From Rhizobium leguminosarum bv. trifolii WSM2297 (GTDB lineage: Bacteria > Pseudomonadota > Alphaproteobacteria > Rhizobiales > Rhizobiaceae): a stretch of DNA of 64,000 nucleotides. Shown here one piece after another: positions 47,399-58,800 of this stretch. The stretch spans positions 4,330,046 through 4,394,045 of the forward strand of contig NZ_JH719395.1 of the NCBI RefSeq assembly GCF_000271845.1, in the 5' to 3' direction. Positions within the stretch are counted from its first letter, which is position 1, and the number at the start of each line of letters is the position of its first letter. The notes beneath the pieces are model-generated. The model was not told the origin of the DNA and did no database searches. It was given only the letters and a program-made list of their open reading frames with translations. The translations under genes and the position numbers were made by a program.

Positions 47399-48496
47399 AT
47401 GAGGTCAATCATCCCAAGTGTGACGGCCGCCGCCGTTGCCGCACTTCTTGCCGCCGCGCCGGCCTTTGCCCAGGAGCGCGTGGTCAACGTCTACAACTGG
47501 TCGGATTATATCGACGACAGCATCCTGGCCGACTTCACCAAGGAAACCGGCATCAAGGTCGTCTACGACACCTTCGATTCCAACGAGACCGTCGAAACCA
47601 AGCTGCTTGCCGGCGGCACCGGTTATGACGTCGTCGTTCCCACAGCCGACTTCCTGCAGCGCCAGATCCAGGCTGGCGTCTTCCAGAAGCTCGACAAGTC
47701 GAAACTGCCGAACCTTTCCAACATGTGGGATGTGATCCAGCAGCGCACCGCCGAATACGACCCGGGCAACGAACACGCGGTCGATTACATGTGGGGTACC
47801 GACGGCATCGGCTACAACGTCAAGAAGGTTGCCGAAATCCTCGGTCCCGACGTCAAGCCCGGCCTCGAAGTGATCTTCGATCCGAAGGTCGCCGCAAAGT
47901 TCAAGGATTGCGGCATTTACGTTCTCGACACCCCGAAGGACGTCATCACCACGGCGTTTCGATATCTCGGCCTCGATCCGAACTCCACCAAGGCTGAGGA
48001 TTTCAAGAAGGCCGAAGAGCTGCTGACGGCCGTCCGCCCCAATATCCGCAAGTTCCACTCGTCCGAATACATCAATGCGCTTGCCAATGGCGACATCTGC
48101 ATCGCCTTCGGCTATTCCGGCGACATGCTGCAGGCGCGCGACCGTGCAGCCGAAGCCAAGAACGGCGTCGAGGTCAATTATTCGGTTCCCCCGCAGGGCG
48201 CCCAGATGTGGTTCGACATGATGGCCATCCCTGCCGATGCGCCCCACGTCGCCGAAGCCCACGAGTTCCTGAACTACATGATGAAGCCTGAGGTCATCGC
48301 CAAGGCGAGCGACCATACCTTCTATGCCAACGGCAACAAGGCGTCGCAGCAGTTTGTCAGCAAGGACATTCTGGAAGACCCGGCGGTCTATCCAACTGAG
48401 GAGGTGATGAAGAACCTCTTCACGGTCAAGCCGTGGGATCCGAAGACGCAGCGCCTCGGGACGCGCCTCTGGACGAAGGTCGTCACCGGCCAGTAA
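47399..48496 (+). CDS. potF: Polyamine ABC transporter, periplasmic binding protein
   Basis: The 365-residue protein has a signal peptide (about 1-24, cut at AFA-QE) and the PotF/PotD fold: VVNVYNWSDYIDDSILADF, GYDVVVPTADFL, YMWGTDGIGYN and NYMMKPEVIAKAS. It should bind putrescine or spermidine. caggag lies before ATG 47399. The gene is followed by a terminator-like hairpin and then potG, the arrangement that gives more binding protein than membrane subunits. Confidence 0.93.
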   Translation: MRSIIPSVTAAAVAALLAAAPAFAQERVVNVYNWSDYIDDSILADFTKETGIKVVYDTFDSNETVETKLLAGGTGYDVVVPTADFLQRQIQAGVFQKLDKSKLPNLSNMWDVIQQRTAEYDPGNEHAVDYMWGTDGIGYNVKKVAEILGPDVKPGLEVIFDPKVAAKFKDCGIYVLDTPKDVITTAFRYLGLDPNSTKAEDFKKAEELLTAVRPNIRKFHSSEYINALANGDICIAFGYSGDMLQARDRAAEAKNGVEVNYSVPPQGAQMWFDMMAIPADAPHVAEAHEFLNYMMKPEVIAKASDHTFYANGNKASQQFVSKDILEDPAVYPTEEVMKNLFTVKPWDPKTQRLGTRLWTKVVTGQ

Positions 48497-48507
48497 TTTA
48501 AGCCTTG

Positions 48508-48534
48508 GGCCCGGACGGCAACGTCCGGGCCTTT
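48508..48534 (+). terminator. Hairpin after potF
   Basis: GGCCCGGACG (48508-48517) pairs perfectly with CGTCCGGGCC (48522-48531) over a GCAA loop and is followed by TTT. It probably ends most potF transcripts while letting some continue into potGHI. Confidence 0.8.
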
Positions 48535-48585
48535 CAATTACCGGCCGGGGTGGAGGCCGGAAAAACCTTATATTCGGGGAATAAT

Positions 48586-49728
48586 ATGAAGTCTCTCGGC
48601 AATATCCGCCGCGCTTTTGCGCCTTGGACCGATCCCTCTGCAAAACCCTTCATTGCTTTCAAGAACGTCACCAAGCGCTTCGGCAATTTTACCGCCGTCG
48701 ACGATCTCTCGCTGAATATCTACCACCGCGAATTCTTCGCGCTGCTCGGCGCTTCGGGCTGCGGCAAGTCCACGCTGCTGCGCATGCTCGCCGGCTTCGA
48801 GCAGCCGACCTCCGGCGAGATCGTGCTCGATGGCACCGACATGGCCGGTACGCCGCCCTACAAACGGCCGGTCAATATGATGTTCCAGTCCTATGCGCTT
48901 TTCCCGCACATGACGGTGGAAAAGAATATCGCCTTCGGCCTCAGGCAGGACGGTATGGGCAAGGATGAGATGACCGAGCGCGTCTCGCAGATGCTGAAGC
49001 TTGTCAAGCTCGAGCAATTCGCCTCCCGCAAGCCGAACCAGCTTTCCGGCGGCCAGCGCCAGCGCGTGGCGCTGGCCCGCTCGCTGGCCAAACGCCCGAA
49101 GGTGCTGCTGCTCGACGAACCGCTTGGCGCGCTCGACAAGAAGCTGCGCGAAGAAACTCAGTTCGAACTGATGGACCTGCAGCAGAACCTCGGCCTCACC
49201 TTCGTCGTCGTCACCCACGACCAGGAAGAGGCGATGACCATGGCCGACCGCATTGCCGTCATGAGCCACGGCAAGGTCGTGCAGGTGGCTACACCGGCGG
49301 AGATCTACGAGGCGCCGAATTCCCGTTTCGTTGCGGATTTCATCGGCGACGTCAACATCTTCGACGGCAAGGTCGCCGCATCGGGCAACGGCACCGTCGA
49401 GATATCAGTCGACAGCGGCTTCAGCGTTCGCGTCGCCTCTTCCGAGACACCTGAGGCAGGCAGTGCCGTCGGCTTCGCCATCCGGCCGGAAAAGATGCGG
49501 GTCGGGCGCCAGCCGCCGGCCAACGCCTCGGTCAACGCCGCCAGGGGCGAACTCTGGGACATCGGCTATCTCGGCGACATGACCGTCTTCCATGTGAAAT
49601 TGCAGAGCGGCAAGATCGTCAAGGCCTCTTCCCTCAATGCGCAGCGCTCCGTCGACGACCCCTTCACCTACGACCAGGAGGTCTGGATCTCGTTCGACGA
49701 AAACGCCGGCGTTCTGCTGAAGGATTGA
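48586..49728 (+). CDS. potG: Polyamine ABC transporter ATPase
   Basis: I start at ATG 48586 (KSLGNIRRAFAPWTD) with gggga upstream; the longer frame would begin inside the hairpin. The 380-residue protein has Walker A GASGCGKSTLLR, signature LSGGQRQRVALARSL, Walker B VLLLDEPLGALDKK, the switch VVTHDQEEAMT and a TOBE domain at the end. It drives PotH-PotI. potH begins 5 nt downstream. Confidence 0.94.
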   Translation: MKSLGNIRRAFAPWTDPSAKPFIAFKNVTKRFGNFTAVDDLSLNIYHREFFALLGASGCGKSTLLRMLAGFEQPTSGEIVLDGTDMAGTPPYKRPVNMMFQSYALFPHMTVEKNIAFGLRQDGMGKDEMTERVSQMLKLVKLEQFASRKPNQLSGGQRQRVALARSLAKRPKVLLLDEPLGALDKKLREETQFELMDLQQNLGLTFVVVTHDQEEAMTMADRIAVMSHGKVVQVATPAEIYEAPNSRFVADFIGDVNIFDGKVAASGNGTVEISVDSGFSVRVASSETPEAGSAVGFAIRPEKMRVGRQPPANASVNAARGELWDIGYLGDMTVFHVKLQSGKIVKASSLNAQRSVDDPFTYDQEVWISFDENAGVLLKD

Positions 49729-49732
49729 GATC

Positions 49733-50644
49733 ATGGGCAAGCTTACCTCCGGCCTCTACAACCGCCTCGTCATCACAATCCCTTATGCCTGGCTGCTGCT
49801 CTTCTTCCTGGCGCCGTTCTTCATCGTCTTCCGCATTTCGCTATCGACGACAGCGATCGCCATGCCGCCTTACGAGCCGGTCTTCTCGCTTGCCGACGGC
49901 TGGGCCGGGCTCTGGAGCAAGATCGGCGAGCTATCTTTCGACAATTACGCCTACCTCACCGAGGATGCGCTCTATATCAATGCCTACATATCGAGCGTGG
50001 TGATTGCCGGGATCTCCACCTTCCTCACCCTGCTGATCGCCTATCCGATTGCCTACGGCATGGCGCAGGCGCCGCGCACCATCCGCCCGACGCTGGTGAT
50101 GCTGGTCATCCTGCCGTTCTGGACGAGTTTCCTCATTCGCGTTTATTCCTGGATCGCGATCCTGAAGCCGGAAGGCCTTCTCAATCAGCTTCTCCTGTCG
50201 CTGCACATCATCGACAGTCCGCTGATCATCCTCAACACCCCGACCGCCGTCTATATCGGCATCGTCTATTCCTATCTGCCTTTCATGGTGCTGCCGCTCT
50301 ATTCGGCCCTGGAAAAGATGGACGGTACGCTGATCGAGGCAGCACAGGATCTCGGCTGCACGCCGATCCGGGCCTTCTGGCGCGTCACCTTTCCGCTGTC
50401 GATCCCCGGTGTGGTTGCCGGCTGCATGCTGGTGTTCATTCCCGCTGTCGGTGAATTCGTCATTCCCGACCTGCTCGGCGGTTCGCAGACGCTGATGATC
50501 GGCAAGACGCTCTGGAACGAGTTCAACGCCAACCGCGACTGGCCGGTCTCCTCGGCGGTGGCAACGATCCTGCTGATGATCCTGGTGATCCCGATCGTCT
50601 TCTTCCAGAATGCCCAGGCCAAGGCCGAAGAGCGGGGGAAATAA
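49733..50644 (+). CDS. potH: Polyamine ABC transporter permease PotH
   Basis: The 303-residue protein has about six membrane helices with a long first periplasmic loop and an EAA loop (MDGTLIEAAQDLGCTPIRAF). The end VGEFVIPDLLGGSQTLMIGK is typical of PotH. potI begins 4 nt after its stop. Confidence 0.94.
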   Translation: MGKLTSGLYNRLVITIPYAWLLLFFLAPFFIVFRISLSTTAIAMPPYEPVFSLADGWAGLWSKIGELSFDNYAYLTEDALYINAYISSVVIAGISTFLTLLIAYPIAYGMAQAPRTIRPTLVMLVILPFWTSFLIRVYSWIAILKPEGLLNQLLLSLHIIDSPLIILNTPTAVYIGIVYSYLPFMVLPLYSALEKMDGTLIEAAQDLGCTPIRAFWRVTFPLSIPGVVAGCMLVFIPAVGEFVIPDLLGGSQTLMIGKTLWNEFNANRDWPVSSAVATILLMILVIPIVFFQNAQAKAEERGK

Positions 50645-50647
50645 GCC

Positions 50648-51466
50648 ATGCTGAAATGGACCCGCTTCAACATCGTCTCCGTCACGCTCGGCTTTGCCTT
50701 TCTCTACCTGCCGATCGTGCTTCTGGTAATCTTCTCCTTCAACGAATCGAAGCTCGTCACCGTCTGGGGCGGTTTCTCCACAAAATGGTATGTCTCGCTG
50801 CTCTCGAACCAGGGCCTGCTCGACGCCGCCTGGGTGACGATCCGTGTCGGCCTGCTGTCGGCGACGCTCGCCACCGTGCTCGGCACGATGGCGGCGCTGA
50901 CGCTGGTGCGCTACACGCGCTTTCGCGGCCGCATGCTGTTTTCAGGCATGATCTACGCGCCGCTCGTCATGCCTGACGTCATCACCGGCCTGTCGCTGCT
51001 GCTGCTCTTCGTCGCCATCGGCTTCGACCGCGGTTTCTGGACGATCACGCTGGCGCATACTACGCTCACCATGTGCTTCGTCGCCGTCGTCGTGCAGTCG
51101 CGCCTGTTGAGCTTCGATCATTCGATCGAGGAAGCGGCACAGGATCTCGGCGCGCCGCCGTTGCGCACCTTTTTCGAGATCACCTTGCCGATCATCGCGC
51201 CGGCAGTGATCTCGGGCTGGATTCTTGCCTTCACCCTGTCGCTCGACGATCTGGTGATCGCCAGCTTCACTTCGGGGCCGGGCGCCACGACGCTGCCGAT
51301 GCGGATCTACAGCCAGGTCCGCCTCGGCGTGACGCCGGAGATCAACGCGGTCTGCACGATCCTGATCGCCATCGTCGCGGTCGGCGTCATCTGCGCCTCG
51401 ATCGTCACCAAACGCCGCGAAATCCAGCGCCAGCGCGACGAGCGGGCGGCGGCTGCCGGCGCCTGA
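50648..51466 (+). CDS. potI: Polyamine ABC transporter permease PotI
   Basis: The 272-residue protein has six membrane helices, the EAA loop DHSIEEAAQDLGAPPLRTFF and the PotI/PotC-type FTLSLDDLVIASFTSGPGA. It is the last gene of potFGHI and converges on the AsmA-like gene (23 nt between stops) with no evident terminator between. Confidence 0.94.
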   Translation: MLKWTRFNIVSVTLGFAFLYLPIVLLVIFSFNESKLVTVWGGFSTKWYVSLLSNQGLLDAAWVTIRVGLLSATLATVLGTMAALTLVRYTRFRGRMLFSGMIYAPLVMPDVITGLSLLLLFVAIGFDRGFWTITLAHTTLTMCFVAVVVQSRLLSFDHSIEEAAQDLGAPPLRTFFEITLPIIAPAVISGWILAFTLSLDDLVIASFTSGPGATTLPMRIYSQVRLGVTPEINAVCTILIAIVAVGVICASIVTKRREIQRQRDERAAAAGA

Positions 51467-51489
51467 TATGGCGTGAAAACAAAAGAGCT

Positions 51490-53382
51490 CTATTGCGCGT
51501 GGGGTGTGGTGCCGAAGAGTGGAACCGGCGAGATCACCGGGTTCGGCCAGGAGCCGCCGATGAAAAACGGCAGAAGCGGCAGCTCCGCCGCCTTGGCCGG
51601 ATCGGTTGCCTCGAGCGATCCGGACAGCGCCAGCCCGTTCGACTGATAGGTGATGACGCCGGATAGCGTCAGCGTCTCGGCCGTGCCGGCGATGCGGGCG
51701 TCGTGCATCTCGGCCGAACCCTTGGCGAAATCGGCCTGCATGTTCAACTGGTTGAAAGCGAAGGCGCCGCCTGCCGCCGCGCTCAGCGGAAAGAACGGCT
51801 TTTCGGCTGCCTGCGTCCTGAGTGCTGCGGCATCGATGCCGGGGATCGTGCCTTCCGTTGTCCAGAAATGCAGCCTGCCGGTGACGTCGGCAAGACCGGT
51901 CGTCCAGATCGCCTTCGGCGACTGCAGGTCGAGATCGAGCGATCCGGTCGCCAGCGGCAGCGGTCCCTTCAGTTGCAGGCGCTCGGCAAGGGCTGCGAAG
52001 TCGGCATCGCGGATCGACAGCTGCAGCTTGCCGCCGCCGTCAAAGTCGCGCTGGGTCGCTTCCAGATGCGCGGTCATTTCGCCGCCTTCGAACCGGCTGT
52101 CGCCGATGTCAAATTTCGCTTCGCCGCCGGCAACGATCATGCTGGCGCCGACATCGGAAAGCTCGAAGAGACCCATTTGCGCGCGCCGCGCCGAAAGCCT
52201 GACGTCGACATCGAGCAGTTGCAGCGGCCCGTTTATGCCGGCGGAGATTTCCTCCGCCTCGCCGGCGGCAAGCCTGAGCGCGAAGGCGTCGAGAAACGGC
52301 TTGAGGTTCATCTGGTCGAAGGCGAGCGTGCCGCCGATCTTCGGCCGTTTGCCGGATTGGGTGAAAAGGTCCATGACCCCGGTGGCGCTCGCTTCGTTCA
52401 GCGAGAGGCTGAGATTGTTAAAGCGCAGTCCGTTGCCCGACGACATGATGTCGGATTCCACCGAGGCGCTCTTCAGCGTTGCGATGCCGGGGATGGATTT
52501 GCCCGACCATGCCAGAAGTGCAGGCATATCTGGAATGCTGGCGGTGATATTGCCGGACAGCGCCGAAAGGCTGGCGATGCTGGCAACTCCCTGGAAGTGC
52601 GCCGTCAAAAGGTTCGATGTCAGCGACGTCCGCGTCTCGGCATTTCGGCCGGCAAAGGCGAGCAGCGGCTGGCGCGAGGCGAAATCAACCTTCAGGTCCT
52701 GGCCGTTGATACGGGCGATGACGACCGCCGAGATCGCGCCGGATAGCCGCGGCCAAGCGATATCTGCGGTGACGCTGTCGAAACGATAGGTCTTGGCGGA
52801 CTTGGCGTCGGTGACCGCAAGCGTCCCGTCTTCGACCGTCACCGCGCCGATCTCGGCGTCGAGATCGGGATCGAGCACCTCGGCGCCGTTTTCGGTGCGC
52901 ACGCCGCTGATCGCACGGGCGAGCAGGCCGGCATAACTCCAGTCGATCAGCCCCTTCTCGTCGCGCGTCAGTGCCAGATTGGGGCGCACCAGGTGAAATT
53001 CGTGGAAGCTGGTGCGGCCTCTCAGCGCATCGATGAGGCTGAAATCGGCCGACAGGCTGTCGATGCTGCCGAGCAGCTTGTCGCCGCTATCACGCGGCTG
53101 GCGGATGGTGATCTGGTTCAGCGTAATGCGCGGCGTCGGCCAGAATTCCAGAACCGGGCTGCCCTTGATCTCGGCATGATAGCCCGTCCATTTCGACAGC
53201 GCGTCCTCGATGCCCGAGCGCACGAAACCGGTGGTGATGAGATAGGGTGCGGCTACCCTCAGCGCCACGAAAAGCGCCAGCGCAATCAGCAGGAAGACAG
53301 TCGACAGACGGGCGAAGGTCGGAAGCCAGCGCGAAACGGGTCCGATCTTCCTGCGCCACCTGCGATGTCTTGACGTGCTCAT
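51490..53382 (-). CDS. AsmA-family protein
   Basis: The 630-residue protein has one N-terminal membrane helix (about 22-45) followed by a long periplasmic, beta-strand-rich body. The start of that body (LSKWTGYHAEIKGSPVLEFW, then PTPRITLNQITIRQP) is typical of the AsmA N-terminal region, and the end (about 440-600) matches the AsmA C-terminal repeat region. AsmA-like proteins are now seen as bridge-like lipid carriers between the two membranes. It is divergent from acsA2 (234 nt between starts). Confidence 0.85.
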   Translation of the reverse strand: MSTSRHRRWRRKIGPVSRWLPTFARLSTVFLLIALALFVALRVAAPYLITTGFVRSGIEDALSKWTGYHAEIKGSPVLEFWPTPRITLNQITIRQPRDSGDKLLGSIDSLSADFSLIDALRGRTSFHEFHLVRPNLALTRDEKGLIDWSYAGLLARAISGVRTENGAEVLDPDLDAEIGAVTVEDGTLAVTDAKSAKTYRFDSVTADIAWPRLSGAISAVVIARINGQDLKVDFASRQPLLAFAGRNAETRTSLTSNLLTAHFQGVASIASLSALSGNITASIPDMPALLAWSGKSIPGIATLKSASVESDIMSSGNGLRFNNLSLSLNEASATGVMDLFTQSGKRPKIGGTLAFDQMNLKPFLDAFALRLAAGEAEEISAGINGPLQLLDVDVRLSARRAQMGLFELSDVGASMIVAGGEAKFDIGDSRFEGGEMTAHLEATQRDFDGGGKLQLSIRDADFAALAERLQLKGPLPLATGSLDLDLQSPKAIWTTGLADVTGRLHFWTTEGTIPGIDAAALRTQAAEKPFFPLSAAAGGAFAFNQLNMQADFAKGSAEMHDARIAGTAETLTLSGVITYQSNGLALSGSLEATDPAKAAELPLLPFFIGGSWPNPVISPVPLFGTTPHAQ

Positions 53383-53464
53383 GATCTCCGCCGGTAATTC
53401 AGCCGGTCATCCCGTGATGCGCTGGTTTCGCCGGATATAGGAAATATCGGGCATATGCAAATAC

Positions 53465-53499
53465 CCTTTGCGCCGCGCATCTTTTCACGTGCGCAAAGG
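53465..53499. promoter_or_regulatory. Inverted repeat upstream of acsA2
   Basis: CCTTTGCGC (53465-53473) and GCGCAAAGG (53491-53499) are exact inverted copies with a 17-nt spacer, about 118 nt before the acsA2 start and 83 nt before the asmA-like start. They could be an operator serving either gene. Confidence 0.5.
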
Positions 53500-53570
53500 A
53501 CCGCGACACATTCGATCGAAGCATCGTTGGATGCGTCAGCGTCGGATCGCGTCGGTTCCGCACTTTATAA

Positions 53571-53579
53571 TGCAATGCA
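53571..53579. promoter_or_regulatory. PhaR-type site in the acsA2 promoter region
   Basis: TGCAATGCA fits the TGCNNNGCA pattern of PhaR-family regulators and is identical to one of the two sites upstream of the phasin gene. TATAAT at 53566-53571 shares one base with it, so a bound protein would block that -10 element. Confidence 0.55.
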
Positions 53580-53616
53580 GCATGATATAAAGGCGGCATT
53601 GGGGAGGAGCAATTGA

Positions 53617-55569
<1,953 letters not shown>

Positions 55570-55575
55570 GAGGCG

Positions 55576-55607
55576 CGACCCGAAAATCCAATCCGATTTT
55601 CGGGTCG
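55576..55607. terminator. 13-bp perfect hairpin after acsA2
   Basis: CGACCCGAAAATC (55576-55588) pairs exactly with GATTTTCGGGTCG (55595-55607) over a 6-nt loop, 6 nt after the acsA2 stop. No T run follows. The sequence resembles palindromes I recall as common between rhizobial genes. Confidence 0.65.
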
Positions 55608-55832
55608 ATGCGCCAGCCTATGAGCTTTTACCATTTATCAAACTTCTGTCATGGAAACCTTTCGTTAAGAAAGGTTTGTCAAAGGTGAAGCTAACTTAGC
55701 GGCCGCACATGAACGAGGCGGCGTGAAGCCTTCGGGCTTGCAACATGATGTTGATCGACTAAGCTCTCGTTGAAAAGCACCCATTTCGAGGCAGCCACCG
55801 GCTGCCTCTTCTTTATGGTGCTGACAGCGTCT

Positions 55833-58800
55833 TTAGCCGGCGAGCACCCGCTGTGACGGGAAGGTGATCTCGACGAGCGTGCCCTCGTTCGGCGCCGAAT
55901 TGATCGAGAACACCGCCCGGTTGGCATCGACCATCGCCTTGGTCAGCGGCAGGCCGAGCCCGGTGCCGTCGCCGCGATGGCGCGATTGGGTCGAGGAGAC
56001 TTGCCGGAACGGCTTCATCGCCTGGTCGAGTTCGCTGCGCGTCATGCCGATGCCGGTATCGCGCACCCTGAGCACGACGCTGCCATTTGCTTCATAGGCG
56101 GTGGAAACGACGATCTGCCCACCGGATGGGGTGAAGCGGATGGCGTTCGACAGGATGTTCAGCGCGATCTGCTTGATCGACCGCAGATCCGCCACGACCT
56201 CGGGCACCGCTTGCGACAGCGCCGTGCGGATGATCACGCGCTGGCCGTTCGCCTGTGGCTGGACCAGCGCCACGGCCTCGGAGACCGCCTCGTTGAGGCC
56301 GACTGCGGCAAAATCGAGATCCATCTCGCCCGCTTCGATCTTCGAAATGTCGAGCAGGTCGTTGACGATATCCAGCACGTGCCGGCCGGAGCGGCCGATG
56401 TCGTTGGCATATTCGATATAACGCGGATGGCCGATCGGCCCGAAGCGCTCGCCGGCCATCATGTCGGAAAAGCCGATGATGGCGTTGAGCGGCGTGCGGA
56501 TTTCGTGGCTGACGCGGGCGAGGAAATCGGTCTTGTGGGCGTTGGCGGTTTCGGCCGCACCCTTGGCGTTGCGCAGTTCGTCCTCGGTGCGCTTCCACTG
56601 GGTGATATCGCGGATGACGGCGCAATAGCCGTTGGAGGAGGTGAGCTGGCCCATCGTCATGAACAGCGGCACGAAGCCGCCGGCGGCCTCGCGGCCGATC
56701 ACTTCGCGCCCGTCATTCAGCACACTGGCGACGCCATGGCCGGAGAGGCCGTTCAGATAGTCGAGCACGGCCTTCTGGCTCTCATGGGCAAACAGCATGA
56801 CGAAGGGTTTGCCGCGCGTTTCCTGCTCGTCGTAATTGAAAAGCGCACTGGCCGACCGGTTCATCGAGCGGATGTCACCCTCCGTGCCGATGACGACGAC
56901 GCCGTCGGTCGCCGTTTCCAGGATCGAGCGCAGTTCCTCCACTTCGACCTGAAGCTTGGCGACCTTTTCGACCATCCGCTCGGGGCGGCTTTCGGAACGG
57001 CCTTCAGCACGGTTTGCTTCGCTGCGGCTGTCATCCTTGCCTTCCACCGGCATCAGCGCCAGCATCAGGGCGTTGGCGTCTTCCCAGCGCACCGATTGCA
57101 GCCGCGCCGTCACCGGCACCAGCGTATCGTCGGCCTTGACCAGCATCATGGTGCCAGCGCCTGCGGCTTTTTCCTCGAGCTCGCGGCGCTGCAGCAGGGC
57201 TTCGATCCCGCCGACCTCGCGCAGCGCATCGAGCGACGCGTAACCGGTCAGCCGCATGAATTCCGGATTGGCATGGATCAGCGCATCGCCGACATGGATG
57301 AGCACGGCAACCGGTAGCTGGTCGACCGTTCCCAGTGAAAGCCCGTCGGTCATCTTGATGCGGGGCGGGATGAAGCTTGTCAGAACTTCGATCTGGCTGA
57401 CCGTCTCCTCCAGCCCTTCCGTCGCCTCGTCCTCTTCGATGACATCAGGCTCCCCGGCGCCGGCCTCGTGGCTGGCGTCGCCCTCGTCGGCGGCTTTCTC
57501 GAAAGTCGCCTCCTGCGGCGCGATCTCCTCGAGTGACGGCACGTCCGCCTCGTCGGCAACGGGTGTTTCAGCCTCGACCGCTTCCTGGCCAGACGTCTCT
57601 TCGAAGCTGGCCATTTCCGCGCCGGTAGGTTCCGCTGGCGCCGTGACGTTGGGTTCTATCCGTGCCGGCGCGGCGGGTTCGTCCTTGCTGGCGCCGAAGG
57701 CCTCGAGACGCTTGGCGATCTCGCGGAAATTGGCCTGCTCGGCCGCCGTCAGTGCGGCGCCGCTATTGTGGAGCTGAACGATCTTGTCGGAGAAACGGCG
57801 ATTGGGCGTTTCCGAAATGCGCAGCGCCGGCGGTTCGTTCGACGTGTCCGCCGCCGGTTCGACAGCGGAGGCATCGCCCGCCTCGGCACGATCTTCCGTT
57901 TTTTCCGAAAGGCTTTGCTGGAAAGGCGGCTCGCCGGACGCCTGCTCGTCGGACCCTTGCTCGATGGGCGCCTGCTCATCGGCAATCTCCTCAGGCGCCT
58001 TCTCCGTCTCCGTCTGCGGCCCGCTTGCGGCAAGCGCCTGGTCCTCGACCTCCGCCGTCACGGCGGGTTCGCTGGGGACCTCTGCTGCCGGCACCTCGTG
58101 GACCACCTCGGCAATGGTCTCCGCCACCGGGCCGAGGCTTGCCGCATCATGGCCGACGCCATCCGGGCCGAGCGTCAGGCCGAGCGCCAGCGGATCTTCC
58201 TGCGCATCGGAAAGCCGGACGACGCCGAAGCCGCGGAAACCGTCGAAGTCGCGGTTGCGGGTATAGGTCGGCAGCGCCGCCAGATCGACGGGAACGACGA
58301 GGCTGGTGCCTTCGATAGGCCACAGGATCGTTTTGCCCGACCATGTGTCGCGGCGGGCGAGCGCTTCGGCAAGCTTGCCCTCGGGATCGAGATTGAAGAG
58401 GGCGGCGATATCACTGAAGGCGGAGCCGATGATGTCAGACGCATGCGGACCGACGGCCTCGGCAAATTCGTGGCTGACCTCGTTGAACCGTCCCTCTGCA
58501 TCGATCTTCCAGACGAAGCGCGTGGCGCGGCTGTTCGGCCTGAAGACGAAGCCGGGCTCGAGTTCAGGGGCAGGGGAGGCGTCGGCGACTAGAGGCGGTG
58601 CGAGGGCGGGCTCTTCGTGGATCGCTGCCGGCGCGTCTTCGATCTGGGTTTCGCTGGCGTCGACAGGCGGTTCCGCCGTCGTCGCTGTTTCCACCGTCTC
58701 TGTGACGGAGGCCAGGTCGTCCTCGATGATCGCGGCAGGCTCGTTGGCCTCATCCGCGCTGCTGTCGATCACGCCGCCGTCGCTTTCCGGCTCCGCATTC